Assembly (NCBI RefSeq): GCF_002995845.1
Contig: NZ_PVXP01000004.1
Location: forward strand, 1 to 64,000
Reading direction: 5' to 3'
DNA length: 64,000 nt
Source: Clostridium luticellarii
GTDB taxonomy: Bacteria; Bacillota; Clostridia; Clostridiales; Clostridiaceae
Part shown: one piece after another, positions 1 to 11,023 of the stretch
Numbering within the stretch: position 1 is the stretch's first letter
How the letters are laid out: each line of letters opens with the position of its first letter
Translations under genes and position numbers: made by a program
Notes under the pieces: model-generated
Seen by the model: only the letters and a program-made list of their open reading frames with translations
What the model was told of the DNA's origin: nothing
The model's database searches: none

Positions 1-47
1 TATTTATGTCTTTTGTCATAATATTTTTACTATAATACAAGCACAAT

Positions 48-106
48 AGAGGCATATATCATGTAAAATCCAATCTATAGATGGTTTCTACACAATATAT
101 GCCTCT
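48..106. repeat. 12-bp inverted repeat downstream of polC
   Basis: Perfect 12-bp arms (48-59 and 95-106, AGAGGCATATAT and its complement) enclose 35 bases that themselves contain the palindrome ATCTATAGAT. It lies just past the polC stop, where a terminator would be expected, but neither strand has a convincing T-run after it. It could be a weak terminator or a protein site. No gene is visible in bases 1-138. Confidence 0.4.
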
Positions 107-138
107 AATTAAATATTAAGTATATTAAATTACAAAAT

Positions 139-3100
139 CTATGCAAATAGAGAGAGCTGATTAGTTTCAGACATTCCTCTTAAGGCTCCATATCTATCCA
201 GAGTTTCTATTACGGTTTTGGAAACTCCTGCCCTCATTCTCAAATCCTCTTTAGATATAAATTCCCCTTTTTCTCTGGCCTCCACTATATTTTTAGCAGC
301 ATTTTCACCAACACCGGCCAGAGCATTTATTGGAATTCTTATCCCTTCCTCCTCTATTAAAAATCTATCTGCACTGGATTTATACAGATCCACCTTCAAA
401 AACTTTATGCCTCTCTTGTACATTTCATAGCACAATTCCAATATTGTAATGAGTCCCTTGTCTTTTTGAGTTGCATTATTTCCCATCCCATAGAGCTCAT
501 CTCTCTTCTTCTCTATGGCATCTTCACCTTGAGCCACAATATCAGCGTCAAATTCATCCGCCCTTACGGTAAAATAAGTGGCATAATATGCTTTGGGGTA
601 ATACACTTTAAAATATGCTATCCTGACTGCCATCATTACATAAGCCACTGCATGACCCTTTGGAAACATATACTTTATCTTTTTACAGGACTCAATATAC
701 CAGTCTGGAACACCGTGCTTCCTCATTTCTTTTTCATATTCTTCTTTAAGTCCTTTTCCTTTTCTCACCTTTTCCATTATGGTAAAAGACATCTTTGGAG
801 GAAGTCCTTTATGGAGCAAATACATCATTATATCATCTCTACAGGCTATGCAGTCCTTAAGGGTGGTGTATCCTTCCTTTATATAATACTGGGCATTATT
901 TATCCATACATCTGTTCCGTGGGACAACCCTGATATCCTCACCAGATCGGAAAAAGTTTTAGGATGGGTGTCCAGCAGCATCTGCCTTACAAATTTAGTT
1001 CCAAATTCAGGCAGCCCATAGGTTCCCACAGGACAGCCAAGTTCTTCTTTCGTAACCCCAAGTGCATCAGTAGATGTAAATAAGCTCATCACCTTATGAT
1101 CTCCAAGAGGTATGGTTTTTGGGTCAATTCCCGTTAAATCCTGAAGCATTCTAAGCACTGTAGGATCATCATGGCCCAGTATATCCAATTTCAGAAGTCT
1201 TCCACTTATAGAATGATAATCAAAATGAGTCGTTATTATATCCGTATCATTGTCATCTGCAGGATGCTGCACGGGTGTAAAATTATATATCTCATTATCA
1301 CTGGGAACTACCATAACCCCTCCTGGGTGCTGCCCGGTAGTCCTTTTTATACCCGTACATCCTCTTGTAAGTCTTTCTACCTCAGCCTGAGGTACAATCA
1401 TATTTTTTTCTGACAAATATTTTTTTACATACCCGTAGGCGGTTTTTTCCGCTATGGTTCCTATAGTTCCTGCTCTAAATACGTGGCCCTGGCCAAACAG
1501 CACTTCTGTGTACTTATGTACCACAGGCTGATACTCCCCGGAAAAATTCAAATCTATATCAGGTTCTTTGTCCCCTGCAAATCCCAGAAATGTTTCAAAA
1601 GGTATGTCATATCCATCTCTTTTAAGTTTCTCACCACATTTAGGACAGTTCTTTTCAGGCATATCCACTCCCGCTCCTATGGAACCATCTGTGAAAAATT
1701 CACTGTACTTACATTTAGGACATACATAGTGGGGCGGCAGTCCATTTACTTCTGTAATATTGGACATAGTTGCCACCAGTGAAGAACCCACGGATCCTCT
1801 GGAGCCAACTAAATAACCATCTTTATAGGATTTTGCAACCAGCTTTTCCGCAATCAGATAAAGTACAGCATATCCATTATTTATTATGGAGTTCAATTCT
1901 CTATCCAATCTTTCCTGAACAATTTCAGGCAGCTTCTCCCCGTAAATAGAATGTACTTTTTTTAAGGTCATACTCTTTATCTGCTCTTCAGCTCCTTCAA
2001 TCTTAGGCGGAAAGGTTTCATCAGGTATGGGTTTTACCTCTCCTATCATATCGGCAATTTTATTGGTATTTTCCACAACTACCTCTTCTGCCTTTTCTCT
2101 GCCTAAATATTGAAATTCAGAAAGCATTTCCTCTGTGGTTCTAAAATAAAGAGGCGGTTGATTATCTGCATCAGAGTATCCCTGACCTGACATTATTATA
2201 CGCCTGAACACCTCATCTTCAGGATCCATAAAATGTACATCGCAGGTAGCCACCACGGGCATGTTATTTTTTTCTGCCAATTCACATATTCTTCTGTTTA
2301 TATCTTTAAGCTCATTTTCATCTTTAACCAGGCCGTTTTTTACTAGAAACATATTATTTCCTATGGGCTGTATTTCCAAATAATCATAAAAACTCAACAT
2401 ATCCTTTAATTCTTCATCACTTTTTCCGGATAATACCTCCTTATAGACCTGGCCTGCCTCACAGGCACTTCCTATTATAAGCCCATCCCTGTATCTGGTT
2501 ATCAGACTCTTTGGCATTCTGGGTTTTTTAAAAAAATAGTCCAAATTCGATTTTGACACCAGCTTATATAGATTCTTAAGACCAGTCTGATTTTTAACCA
2601 ATATTATAAGATGGTACATGGTTTGCTTTTTTATATCTATATTTTTCAGGAATTCCTCATTTAACCTGCCAAGATTTAAAATATCCCTTTCCCTTAAAAT
2701 TTTAAAACATTGCAAAAGTATATCACAGGTAGCTCCAGCATCATCCACTGCTCTGTGGTGATTTTCCAGCGATATTCCAAGATGCTTTGCCACTATGTTC
2801 AGCTTGAATTTCTTCAGCTCCGGAAATAAAAACTTACAAAGCGGAATAGTATCCATAACAGGATTTTGAAATTTTAAATTCAAATCGCTGCAGTTCTTTT
2901 TTATAAATCCCACATCAAAATTTGCATTATGTGCCACCACTACGGAATCTCCTATAAATTTCATAAATTCAGGCAGAATACTTTTTATATTAGAACAGTT
3001 TTCCACCATTTCATCTGTGATTCCCGTAAGCTCTACAATACGATAAGGTATTTTTCTCTCTGGATTTACAAACTCACTGAATTTACCAACTACCTCTCCA

Positions 3101-4461
3101 CCCTTTATCTTGACTGCTCCTATCTCTATTATACTGTCATTTATACTGGAAAAGCCTGTAGTTTCAATGTCAAAAATCACATAGGTGTCATCTAAAGTTC
3201 TATCGTCACCGTTTATAGTAATAGGTACACCATCATCCACCAGGTAGGACTCTATGCCGTATATTATTTTAATATCATTTTTCTTGGCAGCCTCCATGGC
3301 TTCCGGATAGGCCTGAACCACTCCATGATCAGTTATGGCAATAGCCCTATGATTCCAGTTGGCTGCCCTTTCAATAAGGCTTGAGGCTGAACTAACCGCA
3401 TCCATGGCACTCATTTGAGTATGAAGGTGAAGTTCCACTCTTTTTTTAGGTGCATTATCCTGTTTTATCTTTTTCCTGGTTTTCACTATATCTCTGGCCA
3501 TTATCACCAATTCTCTGGCATAAATATCATTTACCACCTCACCCCTTACCATACAGAAAAGACCTTCTTTTATTTCATCTATCAATCTATCTGCATCCTT
3601 AGGTCTGGGAAAAAGTTTCACAATAATGGAACTGGTATAGTCAGTTATATAAAAAGTTATTATTTTCCTCCCGGTTTTTGTCTCTATAATCTCTCTTTTA
3701 AATATATCTCCTTTTATGACAATTGATTTGGAAACCTCCGTTATGCTTCGAATATCCGTGATATCTCCATTTATGCTTTTTCCCACTATTATATTTCCCC
3801 TGTCAGAGTTTTCGCTTTCCCGTGAAGGTATTTTATTCCGGCCATTTTGTTTAAACTTTTGCGGTCCCACACCATTTCCATCTGACACGTTTTTGCAATT
3901 CAAAATATCTTCTATGTACTTTTTGTCTTCTTTCTGGCTTTCTTCCAGATAATTTTCCATATTGAGACTTTCATTATAATTCAATGTTACGGAACAGTTC
4001 ACTCCAAATATATTTCTCACACTTCTGGCCATGAGTTTTTCTATGCTCTTGTTCTTCAATAAATTGCATATGAATTCATTCCCACTGGAAATATTAATTA
4101 TATCTCCTTCTACTTTTCTGGATGATCTCAGTAAAAAATCTCTGCAGACAGGTATATATGAGCTTATCACGTCTACCAGCTGAATCCAATAATCTTCACT
4201 TATCTCTTTCAAAGATACATTGGATATATCCCTGTAGCATATGAGATCAATATTGAAAAAATCTCCAAGTTTTTTATTGACTATGCTCTTTATTTTACTC
4301 TGTACACTTTGATTCAAATTTTCCCTTGATTTGACTATCACTTTTAATTTATTGCTCTTTTTTAAATACTGTATCTTTAGAAGTTCTATATTTTCTTCCA
4401 GAGTATCACTGTTACAATTTAAATCCTTTTGTAAAATTTTCACAATATCCAGGCTCATCAT
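139..4461 (-). CDS. polC: DNA polymerase III alpha subunit, PolC type
   Basis: This is the main replicative polymerase of low-GC Gram-positives, with built-in 3'-5' proofreading. The 1440-residue length is normal for PolC. An OB-fold region (about 235-330) is followed by a PHP domain split by the exonuclease. The PHP part starts near 341 with HLHTQMS, and the exonuclease carries DIETTG near 430 and HNANFD near 511. A four-cysteine zinc module ([12 protein letters not shown]) lies near 910-945, and the polymerase acidic motif PDIDLNF follows. The protein ends in QLSLFA, a textbook beta-clamp-binding peptide, so the C-terminus is intact. It is the last gene of the rpsB-to-polC run. The start ATG-ATG follows GGGTGGGTGA closely; either ATG is possible. 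Confidence 0.98.
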   Translation of the reverse strand: MMSLDIVKILQKDLNCNSDTLEENIELLKIQYLKKSNKLKVIVKSRENLNQSVQSKIKSIVNKKLGDFFNIDLICYRDISNVSLKEISEDYWIQLVDVISSYIPVCRDFLLRSSRKVEGDIINISSGNEFICNLLKNKSIEKLMARSVRNIFGVNCSVTLNYNESLNMENYLEESQKEDKKYIEDILNCKNVSDGNGVGPQKFKQNGRNKIPSRESENSDRGNIIVGKSINGDITDIRSITEVSKSIVIKGDIFKREIIETKTGRKIITFYITDYTSSIIVKLFPRPKDADRLIDEIKEGLFCMVRGEVVNDIYARELVIMARDIVKTRKKIKQDNAPKKRVELHLHTQMSAMDAVSSASSLIERAANWNHRAIAITDHGVVQAYPEAMEAAKKNDIKIIYGIESYLVDDGVPITINGDDRTLDDTYVIFDIETTGFSSINDSIIEIGAVKIKGGEVVGKFSEFVNPERKIPYRIVELTGITDEMVENCSNIKSILPEFMKFIGDSVVVAHNANFDVGFIKKNCSDLNLKFQNPVMDTIPLCKFLFPELKKFKLNIVAKHLGISLENHHRAVDDAGATCDILLQCFKILRERDILNLGRLNEEFLKNIDIKKQTMYHLIILVKNQTGLKNLYKLVSKSNLDYFFKKPRMPKSLITRYRDGLIIGSACEAGQVYKEVLSGKSDEELKDMLSFYDYLEIQPIGNNMFLVKNGLVKDENELKDINRRICELAEKNNMPVVATCDVHFMDPEDEVFRRIIMSGQGYSDADNQPPLYFRTTEEMLSEFQYLGREKAEEVVVENTNKIADMIGEVKPIPDETFPPKIEGAEEQIKSMTLKKVHSIYGEKLPEIVQERLDRELNSIINNGYAVLYLIAEKLVAKSYKDGYLVGSRGSVGSSLVATMSNITEVNGLPPHYVCPKCKYSEFFTDGSIGAGVDMPEKNCPKCGEKLKRDGYDIPFETFLGFAGDKEPDIDLNFSGEYQPVVHKYTEVLFGQGHVFRAGTIGTIAEKTAYGYVKKYLSEKNMIVPQAEVERLTRGCTGIKRTTGQHPGGVMVVPSDNEIYNFTPVQHPADDNDTDIITTHFDYHSISGRLLKLDILGHDDPTVLRMLQDLTGIDPKTIPLGDHKVMSLFTSTDALGVTKEELGCPVGTYGLPEFGTKFVRQMLLDTHPKTFSDLVRISGLSHGTDVWINNAQYYIKEGYTTLKDCIACRDDIMMYLLHKGLPPKMSFTIMEKVRKGKGLKEEYEKEMRKHGVPDWYIESCKKIKYMFPKGHAVAYVMMAVRIAYFKVYYPKAYYATYFTVRADEFDADIVAQGEDAIEKKRDELYGMGNNATQKDKGLITILELCYEMYKRGIKFLKVDLYKSSADRFLIEEEGIRIPINALAGVGENAAKNIVEAREKGEFISKEDLRMRAGVSKTVIETLDRYGALRGMSETNQLSLFA

Positions 4462-4518
4462 TCACCCACCCTTTTGTCAATTCACAACGTACAGTGCACA
4501 ACTCACAATTTCCAATAA

Positions 4519-5568
4519 TTAAATTTTTTCTATTTCCTCCATAAGAGCTTCCACCAAATCATCTTCTTTAACCTTTTTCACTATCTTCCCCTTTTTAAAT
4601 ATGAGTCCCTCTCCTTTTCCTCCAGCTATGCCTATATCCGCTTCCCTTGCTTCTCCCGGTCCATTTACTACACATCCCATAACAGCCACTTTTATATTTT
4701 TATGCACATTTAAGAGTCTTTTTTCTACTTCTCTGGCTATTTCAATCAAATTGATCTCAGTTCTGCCGCAGGTAGGACAGGATATAAATTCAATACCTTC
4801 TTTCAATAATCCGCAGGATTTTAATATTTCCCTTCCCGCCTTCACCTCTTCTACAGGATCTCCAGTAAGAGACACCCTTATGGTATCGCCTATGCCTTCC
4901 ATTAAAAGAGTTCCTATTCCAACAGCTGATTTTATAGTCCCCCTCCAGACAGTACCTGCCTCAGTTACCCCCAAATGCAGTGGATAGTCTACGATATTCG
5001 ATATTTTCCTGTAGCTTTCCACCATCTGTCCTACATGGGAGGATTTTATGGATATAACCGTACGGTAAAATCCAACATTTTCCAGTATTCTAACATGCTC
5101 CAATGCACTCTCTACAAGTGCATCAGCACATACACCACCGTATTTATTTAAAATATCTTTTTTGAGAGATCCAGAATTAACTCCCACTCTAATCGGAATT
5201 TTCATATTTTCAGCCTCTCTTGCCACTTTCCTTACCTTATATATGTCCCCGATATTTCCAGGGTTTATTCTTAAAGCTGAAATTCCGTTTTCCATAGAAC
5301 TGAGAGCTAACCTGTAATCAAAATGTATATCTGCTACAAGGGGTATATCCACTTTTTTCACAATCTGTTTAAGCGCACTGGAGGCTTTTTCATCCGGAAC
5401 CGCACACCTCACTATATGGCATCCTGCTTTTTTCAATTGCTCTATCTGAGCCACAGTAGCTTTTACATCCCTTGTATCCGTATTGGTCATAGACTGCACC
5501 GCTATGGGTGAATCTCCTCCTATATACAATTTTCCAATTTTTATCTTCTTGGTCTCCAACCTGTTCAT
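4519..5568 (-). CDS. ispG: 4-hydroxy-3-methylbut-2-en-1-yl diphosphate synthase (IspG/GcpE)
   Basis: Penultimate enzyme of the MEP isoprenoid pathway. It reductively opens methylerythritol cyclodiphosphate to HMBPP using a [4Fe-4S] cluster. The 349-residue bacterial short form starts with a TIM barrel (VQSMTNTDTRDV). Its iron-sulfur domain has CPTCGR near 265 and the MGCVVNGPGE segment near 299, which supply the three cluster cysteines. It sits 24 bases after rseP and 57 before polC, and dxr of the same pathway is two genes upstream. The short gap to polC (4462-4518) contains a degenerate AT-rich repeat also seen elsewhere in the window. Confidence 0.97.
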   Translation of the reverse strand: MNRLETKKIKIGKLYIGGDSPIAVQSMTNTDTRDVKATVAQIEQLKKAGCHIVRCAVPDEKASSALKQIVKKVDIPLVADIHFDYRLALSSMENGISALRINPGNIGDIYKVRKVAREAENMKIPIRVGVNSGSLKKDILNKYGGVCADALVESALEHVRILENVGFYRTVISIKSSHVGQMVESYRKISNIVDYPLHLGVTEAGTVWRGTIKSAVGIGTLLMEGIGDTIRVSLTGDPVEEVKAGREILKSCGLLKEGIEFISCPTCGRTEINLIEIAREVEKRLLNVHKNIKVAVMGCVVNGPGEAREADIGIAGGKGEGLIFKKGKIVKKVKEDDLVEALMEEIEKI

Positions 5569-5592
5569 TACCTCACCACCTGAGCTGATTCA

Positions 5593-6603
5593 CTAAAATT
5601 TTATAGGATAAAGTATGTCTTTTACAGTTACAACCACCATAAGAGCCATGAGTATGGCAAATCCCACATAATTTATCATTCCAACCTTATTGTCATCCAC
5701 CTTTTTCCCCGTTATTATTTCAAATAGGAATAGAAATATATATCCTCCATCCAGTGCTGGAAATGGTATTATATTGAATATAGCGAGCTGGACACTAATA
5801 TATGCTGAAAAAGCAAGTAAACTCAATATGCCGGCTTTTGCTGCCGCCCCGGAAATTTTTATTATAGTCACAGGACCACCTACGTCATTCATTGATGCCT
5901 TTCCACTAAACAGTATCTTAAAAAAGCTAAAAGTCTGTTTTATAAGGGATTTGGTCTCTATGAATCCATAGGATATGGACTGGCCAAGATTGGGACTGGT
6001 CACCTGCGTACCTTCTATTCCCACCATATATCTATTTTCCGCTTTATTCTTCATAGGAATAACTGTTGCCTGTCTTAAAGTACCCTGTCTCTCATAGGAT
6101 ATATTAATGGGCTTTCCACCTACAGTATATACTTGAGTTATAAAATCCTCCCAGGTTGAAATCTTTGAATTGTTGACCCTGGTTATTCTATCTCCAGGCT
6201 TGATACCTGCTACAGCTGCAGGTTGATCTGGGATTGTACTTTTTACTATCGGTGCCACATAACCTCTAGCGGAAGCAATAATTGAAAATAACACTACTCC
6301 AAGTACTAGATTCATTATAGGACCTGCTATTACAACACTGAGTTTTCTAAGAGAGCTCTTATTGTTAAAAGCCCTTGGATCATCGCTTTTACCCTCATCT
6401 CCAAGCATCTTCACATAACCGCCAATTGGAAGCAGCTTTATCAGGTATTCCGTCTCTTTCCCCTTTATTCCAAAAAGTTTTGGGCCCATTCCTATGGAAA
6501 ATTCTTCTACTTTTACTCCATTCACTTTCGCCATTATAAAATGTCCCAGTTCATGAATTATGATCAAAACCCCAAAGGCTATTATAGCCGCTATTATATA
6601 CAA
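5593..6603 (-). CDS. rseP: RIP site-2 zinc metalloprotease (RseP/RasP family)
   Basis: Intramembrane zinc protease that cleaves single-span substrates such as anti-sigma factors and leftover signal peptides. The zinc motif HELGH is at residues 17-21 inside the first membrane segment. A PDZ domain covers about 105-190 (PAAVAGIKPGDRI). The second metal motif PALDGG lies near 283, inside a late membrane segment. It has 336 residues, the usual size for a one-PDZ Gram-positive member. The start is TTG, placed 7 bases after AGGAGG. It lies between dxr and ispG, as in many Firmicutes; the substrate cannot be told from sequence. Confidence 0.95.
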   Translation of the reverse strand: MYIIAAIIAFGVLIIIHELGHFIMAKVNGVKVEEFSIGMGPKLFGIKGKETEYLIKLLPIGGYVKMLGDEGKSDDPRAFNNKSSLRKLSVVIAGPIMNLVLGVVLFSIIASARGYVAPIVKSTIPDQPAAVAGIKPGDRITRVNNSKISTWEDFITQVYTVGGKPINISYERQGTLRQATVIPMKNKAENRYMVGIEGTQVTSPNLGQSISYGFIETKSLIKQTFSFFKILFSGKASMNDVGGPVTIIKISGAAAKAGILSLLAFSAYISVQLAIFNIIPFPALDGGYIFLFLFEIITGKKVDDNKVGMINYVGFAILMALMVVVTVKDILYPIKF

Positions 6604-6626
6604 ATCTATTCCTCCTAATCACATTC

Positions 6627-7784
6627 TTATTTACCAAATTTAGTTTTTACATATTCTTTGATTTTTATTTCTATATAGAGCAAATCCTTCAATTCAAAAT
6701 TATCTTTAGGGGAAAATTTATTCATACACTCCTCCACTATATTGCTTATATCCAGAAACTTAATTTTATTTGAAAGAAACAATTGAACAGCTTCTTCATT
6801 TGCACAATTCAATATGGCAGGCATTGTTCCACCAATTTTTCCTGCTTCATACGCCAGTTTCAACGATCTAAATGTGTTCATGTCAGGCTTTTCAAAAGTC
6901 AATTTTTTTAAGCTGTAAAAGTCCAGTCTGTCTACTACAGCTTTACCCCTTTTAGGATAGTTTAGCGCATACTGAATAGGAAGCCTCATATCAGTACTGG
7001 CAAGTTGTGCTATAACACTTCCATCTTTATATTCCACCATGGAATGAACTATGCTTTCAGGATGAACCACTACTTTTATTTTCTCATAAGGCAAATCAAA
7101 AAGCCAGTGTGCTTCTATAACTTCTAAGCCCTTGTTCATAAGAGTAGCAGAATCTATGGTGATTTTTTCCCCCATATGCCAGCTTGGATGCTTTAGAGCC
7201 TGCTGAACGGTAACATTCAAAAGTTCTTCTTTGCTTTTTCCCCTAAAAGGGCCTCCAGAAGCAGTCACAAGCAATCTTTCCGCATCACTGTGTTTATTTC
7301 CCCGAAGGCACTGGAAAATAGCACTGTGTTCTGAATCCACCGGTATCAATTTTACATTGTTTTCCTCTGCAAGTTTTGTAACAAGTTTTCCGCCCACAAC
7401 AAGGGTTTCCTTGTTTGCCAATGCTATATCCTTTCCCGCCTCAATAGCTTTTATGGTTGGAACAAGCCCTGACATGCCCATCACCGAAGTCACTGTCATA
7501 TCGATTTCGGGTAAACTTGCTATGATATTTAATCCTTCTGTACCAAATAATATTTTAAAATTCCTGTTTTTATTCTTAAAATATCCTTTAAATTTTAAGT
7601 AAGCTTCTCTTTCAGTCAGCACCGCATAAGATGGCTTGAATTCCTCCACTATCTTCAGGAGCTTTTCTGAATTGCTGTTTGCAGATACCCCTACAAGCTG
7701 AAAATTTTCTCTATCTTTTCTCAATACATCAAGAGCTTGGGTACCTATAGATCCCGTAGCTCCCAGTATGGAAATTTTTCTCAT
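6627..7784 (-). CDS. dxr: 1-deoxy-D-xylulose-5-phosphate reductoisomerase
   Basis: Converts DXP to 2-C-methylerythritol 4-phosphate with NADPH, the committed MEP-pathway step. The N-terminal Rossmann motif is GATGSIG (residues 8-14). The catalytic and metal-binding core includes PVDSEHSA, SGGPFR and the substrate loop HPSWHMG. The 385 residues match the family. A good RBS (AAGGAGTTG) precedes the ATG. A hairpin between cdsA and dxr may separate them partly, so dxr-rseP-ispG-polC may also have their own promoter; I found no strong one. Confidence 0.97.
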   Translation of the reverse strand: MRKISILGATGSIGTQALDVLRKDRENFQLVGVSANSNSEKLLKIVEEFKPSYAVLTEREAYLKFKGYFKNKNRNFKILFGTEGLNIIASLPEIDMTVTSVMGMSGLVPTIKAIEAGKDIALANKETLVVGGKLVTKLAEENNVKLIPVDSEHSAIFQCLRGNKHSDAERLLVTASGGPFRGKSKEELLNVTVQQALKHPSWHMGEKITIDSATLMNKGLEVIEAHWLFDLPYEKIKVVVHPESIVHSMVEYKDGSVIAQLASTDMRLPIQYALNYPKRGKAVVDRLDFYSLKKLTFEKPDMNTFRSLKLAYEAGKIGGTMPAILNCANEEAVQLFLSNKIKFLDISNIVEECMNKFSPKDNFELKDLLYIEIKIKEYVKTKFGK

Positions 7785-7874
7785 CTATAACAACTCCTTA
7801 TTCAAATCAAATCCATAAGTCAGGTAATTTCAATACGATTAACTATACCATATTTGTCCCATAAAATAAATAAT

Positions 7875-7901
7875 AGAGAAGTACATAAAATATACTTCTC
7901 T
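7875..7901 (-). terminator. hairpin after cdsA
   Basis: A 9-bp perfect stem (AGAGAAGTA with its complement) lies directly after the cdsA stop codon, read on the minus strand. The tail (TATTATTTATTTTAT) is T-rich but broken, so termination is probably partial. Confidence 0.5.
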
Positions 7902-7903
7902 TC

Positions 7904-8701
7904 CTAAATAAAAGCTATAAACATCAAATAATACAGTACTGTTACTCCTGAAAAAAGTATGCTGTCAAACCTGTCTAAAATTCCTCCATGCCCGGGTATT
8001 AAATTGCTGTAGTCCTTTACCCCTGCAGATCTTTTTATTGAAGAAGCAGTTAAATCGCCGAATTGGCAAAACGTCCCACACAAGCCTCCGATTATGACAT
8101 AATTATACAGAGCCATCGGCACACCTTTTTTAGCGGCAAACCATCCAAACAGGGTACACATAATTACACTTCCACATATTCCCCCAATAGAACCCTCTAC
8201 AGTTTTTTTAGGACTTACCTTGGGACAGAGTTTTCTTTTCCCCAAAAGCTTGCCTGTATAATAAGCAGCTGTATCACATCCCCAGGCAGACATGAAGATA
8301 AGCCATACAAAATATTTTCCATAGGGCACATTGTCAACTAGAACTATGGAACTAAAAAACAGCGCTACATATAAAAATCCAAATAAAGTACAAGCTACAT
8401 CTATAAAATTATAGTCCGTATCCAAAACAGGAATACACAATAACATAAATATTGAGACCGTTATGGTAAAAAATATGAATTTATAGTTTACTTCAGTACC
8501 AACCGTAATATAATATGCTACACAGAGCAAATATCCTATTATATTTATGGCATTTATGCCTTTTTCCTTTATCACCTTGTAAAACTCATACATTCCCATG
8601 AGGGAAACAATCATAATCCCATATTTTAAGTAAACCCCGCCTAAAAATAAAATTAAAATAAACGGGAGTAGTGTAATTGCTCCTAAATATCTATTGTTCA
8701 C
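7904..8701 (-). CDS. cdsA: phosphatidate cytidylyltransferase (CDP-diglyceride synthase)
   Basis: Makes CDP-diacylglycerol from phosphatidic acid and CTP, the branch point for all phospholipids. The 265-residue protein is almost entirely membrane segments. The family signature is at the C-terminus (HGGILDRFDSILFSG, about 239-253), with the SPKKTVEGSIGG loop before it. The start is GTG after GGAGGTATATAG. It follows uppS by 40 bases, the standard uppS-cdsA pairing. Confidence 0.96.
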   Translation of the reverse strand: MNNRYLGAITLLPFILILFLGGVYLKYGIMIVSLMGMYEFYKVIKEKGINAINIIGYLLCVAYYITVGTEVNYKFIFFTITVSIFMLLCIPVLDTDYNFIDVACTLFGFLYVALFFSSIVLVDNVPYGKYFVWLIFMSAWGCDTAAYYTGKLLGKRKLCPKVSPKKTVEGSIGGICGSVIMCTLFGWFAAKKGVPMALYNYVIIGGLCGTFCQFGDLTASSIKRSAGVKDYSNLIPGHGGILDRFDSILFSGVTVLYYLMFIAFI

Positions 8702-8741
8702 CTATATACCTCCATACAAAAATCAAAACTACTGATATTAT

Positions 8742-9509
8742 TTACTTCACTGCGCCAAACCTTCTGTCTCTATTTTGATAATCAAAAATAGCTCTATGGA
8801 GATGTTCTTTTCTAAAATCCGGCCACTTTATATTGGAATACCAAAATTCAGAATATGCGCACTGCCATAAGAGGAAATTGCTCAAACGCTGTTCTCCGCT
8901 TGGTCTAATTATGAGATCAGGATCTGGCATATTTCTAGTATACATATAATTTGATATCATATGCTCATTTATGTCATCTTCACTTATTTTCCCTGATTTT
9001 ATATCCTCATACATCAACTTAAAAGCTCTGGCTATCTCATATCTTCCCCCATAGTTCAGCGCCAAATTCAAAGTCAATCCAGTATTATTTTTAGTATTTT
9101 CATGAGATTCAATAAGTTCTCTCTGGCACAAATCAGGTAATTTGGATATATCTCCTATATAATTTATAATTACATTGTTGTAATCAAGTTCTTTAAATTC
9201 TTTTTTCAAGTACTCCGCCAGAAGACTCATCAGTGCGTTTATTTCATCTTTAGGTCTTTTCCAGTTTTCAGTGGAAAAAGCATACAGTGTAAGGTATTTC
9301 ACTTTTAAAACGCTGCACTCTTTTACCACCTCTCTTATAGCTTCCACTCCCGCTTTATGTCCTATGGCTCTCGGAAGATTTCTCTCCTTGGCCCACCTTC
9401 CATTTCCATCCATTATAATAGCTATATGTCTTGGAATGTTGTTTAAATCAATAGATATGTCTTTATTTTCAGTTTCTTTTTTTCTATCCGTCCTAAAAAA
9501 TTTTAACAT
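8742..9509 (-). CDS. uppS: undecaprenyl diphosphate synthase
   Basis: Cis-prenyltransferase that builds C55 undecaprenyl diphosphate, the lipid carrier for peptidoglycan and teichoic acid. IIMDGNGRWA carries the catalytic aspartate, and the RPSGEQRLSNFLLWQ and SEFW blocks of the family are present. The reading frame extends eight codons further upstream, but that extension runs across the RBS. GGAGATATACTT directly precedes the ATG at 9509, so the 255-residue product is preferred. It takes isoprenoid units supplied by dxr and ispG downstream in the same run. Confidence 0.96.
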   Translation of the reverse strand: MLKFFRTDRKKETENKDISIDLNNIPRHIAIIMDGNGRWAKERNLPRAIGHKAGVEAIREVVKECSVLKVKYLTLYAFSTENWKRPKDEINALMSLLAEYLKKEFKELDYNNVIINYIGDISKLPDLCQRELIESHENTKNNTGLTLNLALNYGGRYEIARAFKLMYEDIKSGKISEDDINEHMISNYMYTRNMPDPDLIIRPSGEQRLSNFLLWQCAYSEFWYSNIKWPDFRKEHLHRAIFDYQNRDRRFGAVK

Positions 9510-9593
9510 AAGTATATCTCCATTCATCATCATTGCAAAATTTTATTTTTAATCAAGCGATTGTTGGATTAAGATGAAGTCTGCCCATTGGAC

Positions 9594-9618
9594 AAAAAAC
9601 CTGCAGTAGGCAGGTTTT
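9594..9618 (-). terminator. intrinsic terminator after frr
   Basis: The stem AAAACCTGC / GCAGGTTTT with a short loop is followed on the minus strand by more Ts. It lies between frr and uppS, 14 bases after the frr stop, and would end or attenuate the rpsB-to-frr transcript. Confidence 0.8.
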
Positions 9619-9631
9619 AAAAGATCAACTA

Positions 9632-10189
9632 TTATAATGACATGATTTCTTTTTCTTTCTTCTCAACTATACCATCTATGTCCTTTATAAAGCTATCAGT
9701 TTTTTTCTGTATTTCCACTTCAGCTTTTTTTATATCATCTTCAGAAATATCACTTTCTTTTTTAAGTGTTTTCAATTTATCATTTCCGTCTCTTCTTATT
9801 GCTCTTATAGCTACCTTGGAATCTTCTCCTAACTTTTTCACATTCTTTACCAGATTCTTCCTGGTCTCTTCTGTTAATTCTGGTATCATAAGTCTTATGA
9901 CCTCTCCATCATTGGAAGGATTTATACCTAGGTCTGATTTTAATATTGCCTTTTCTATGGCTTTTAATGCATTTTTATCCCAGGGCTGTATAACAAGCAT
10001 TCTAGCTTCCGGAATAGATATGTTCCCCATTTGATTTATGGGAGTCATTGTTCCATAATATTCTGCTTCTATTCTGTCCAGTATAGCAGGATTGGCTCTT
10101 CCAGCCTTCATGGAAGCCAGTTCCTTTTTCAATGATTCTATAGTTTTCCCCATCTTCTCATCTGCATTTTTCAAAGTATCCTTAATCAT
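9632..10189 (-). CDS. frr: ribosome recycling factor
   Basis: With EF-G it splits the post-termination ribosome. The 185 residues cover the whole two-domain family: a three-helix bundle with a beta insertion. Diagnostic blocks are KAGRANPAILDRIEAEYYG, the invariant ISIPEARMLVIQPWD segment and RAIRRDGND near the C-terminal helix. It follows pyrH by 18 bases, the near-universal pyrH-frr pair, and ends at a clear terminator. Confidence 0.98.
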   Translation of the reverse strand: MIKDTLKNADEKMGKTIESLKKELASMKAGRANPAILDRIEAEYYGTMTPINQMGNISIPEARMLVIQPWDKNALKAIEKAILKSDLGINPSNDGEVIRLMIPELTEETRKNLVKNVKKLGEDSKVAIRAIRRDGNDKLKTLKKESDISEDDIKKAEVEIQKKTDSFIKDIDGIVEKKEKEIMSL

Positions 10190-10207
10190 GCAAAATACCT
10201 CCTAATT

Positions 10208-10939
<732 letters not shown>

Positions 10940-10987
10940 TTATCATAAAGTGAAACTTAAATTCACAGTTCTCATACTTCACATCTT

Positions 10988-11017
10988 AAAAAAAGAGAAC
11001 ACCCAGTGTCCTCTTTT
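10988..11017 (-). terminator. intrinsic terminator after tsf
   Basis: The stem GAGGACAC / GTGTTCTC (one mismatch) has a 3-base loop and is followed by seven Ts on the minus strand, 7 bases past the tsf stop. It has the classic intrinsic terminator form. Confidence 0.9.
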
Positions 11018-11023
11018 CAGTTG

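Noticed and set aside
218-4522. Many plus-strand frames opposite polC
   Set aside because: They mirror the polC codons, lack RBSs and show no family pattern; the same holds for frames opposite the other core genes.
9510-9533. Longer N-terminus of UppS from 9533
   Set aside because: The extension runs through the GGAGAT ribosome binding site for the ATG at 9509 and is not family-like.
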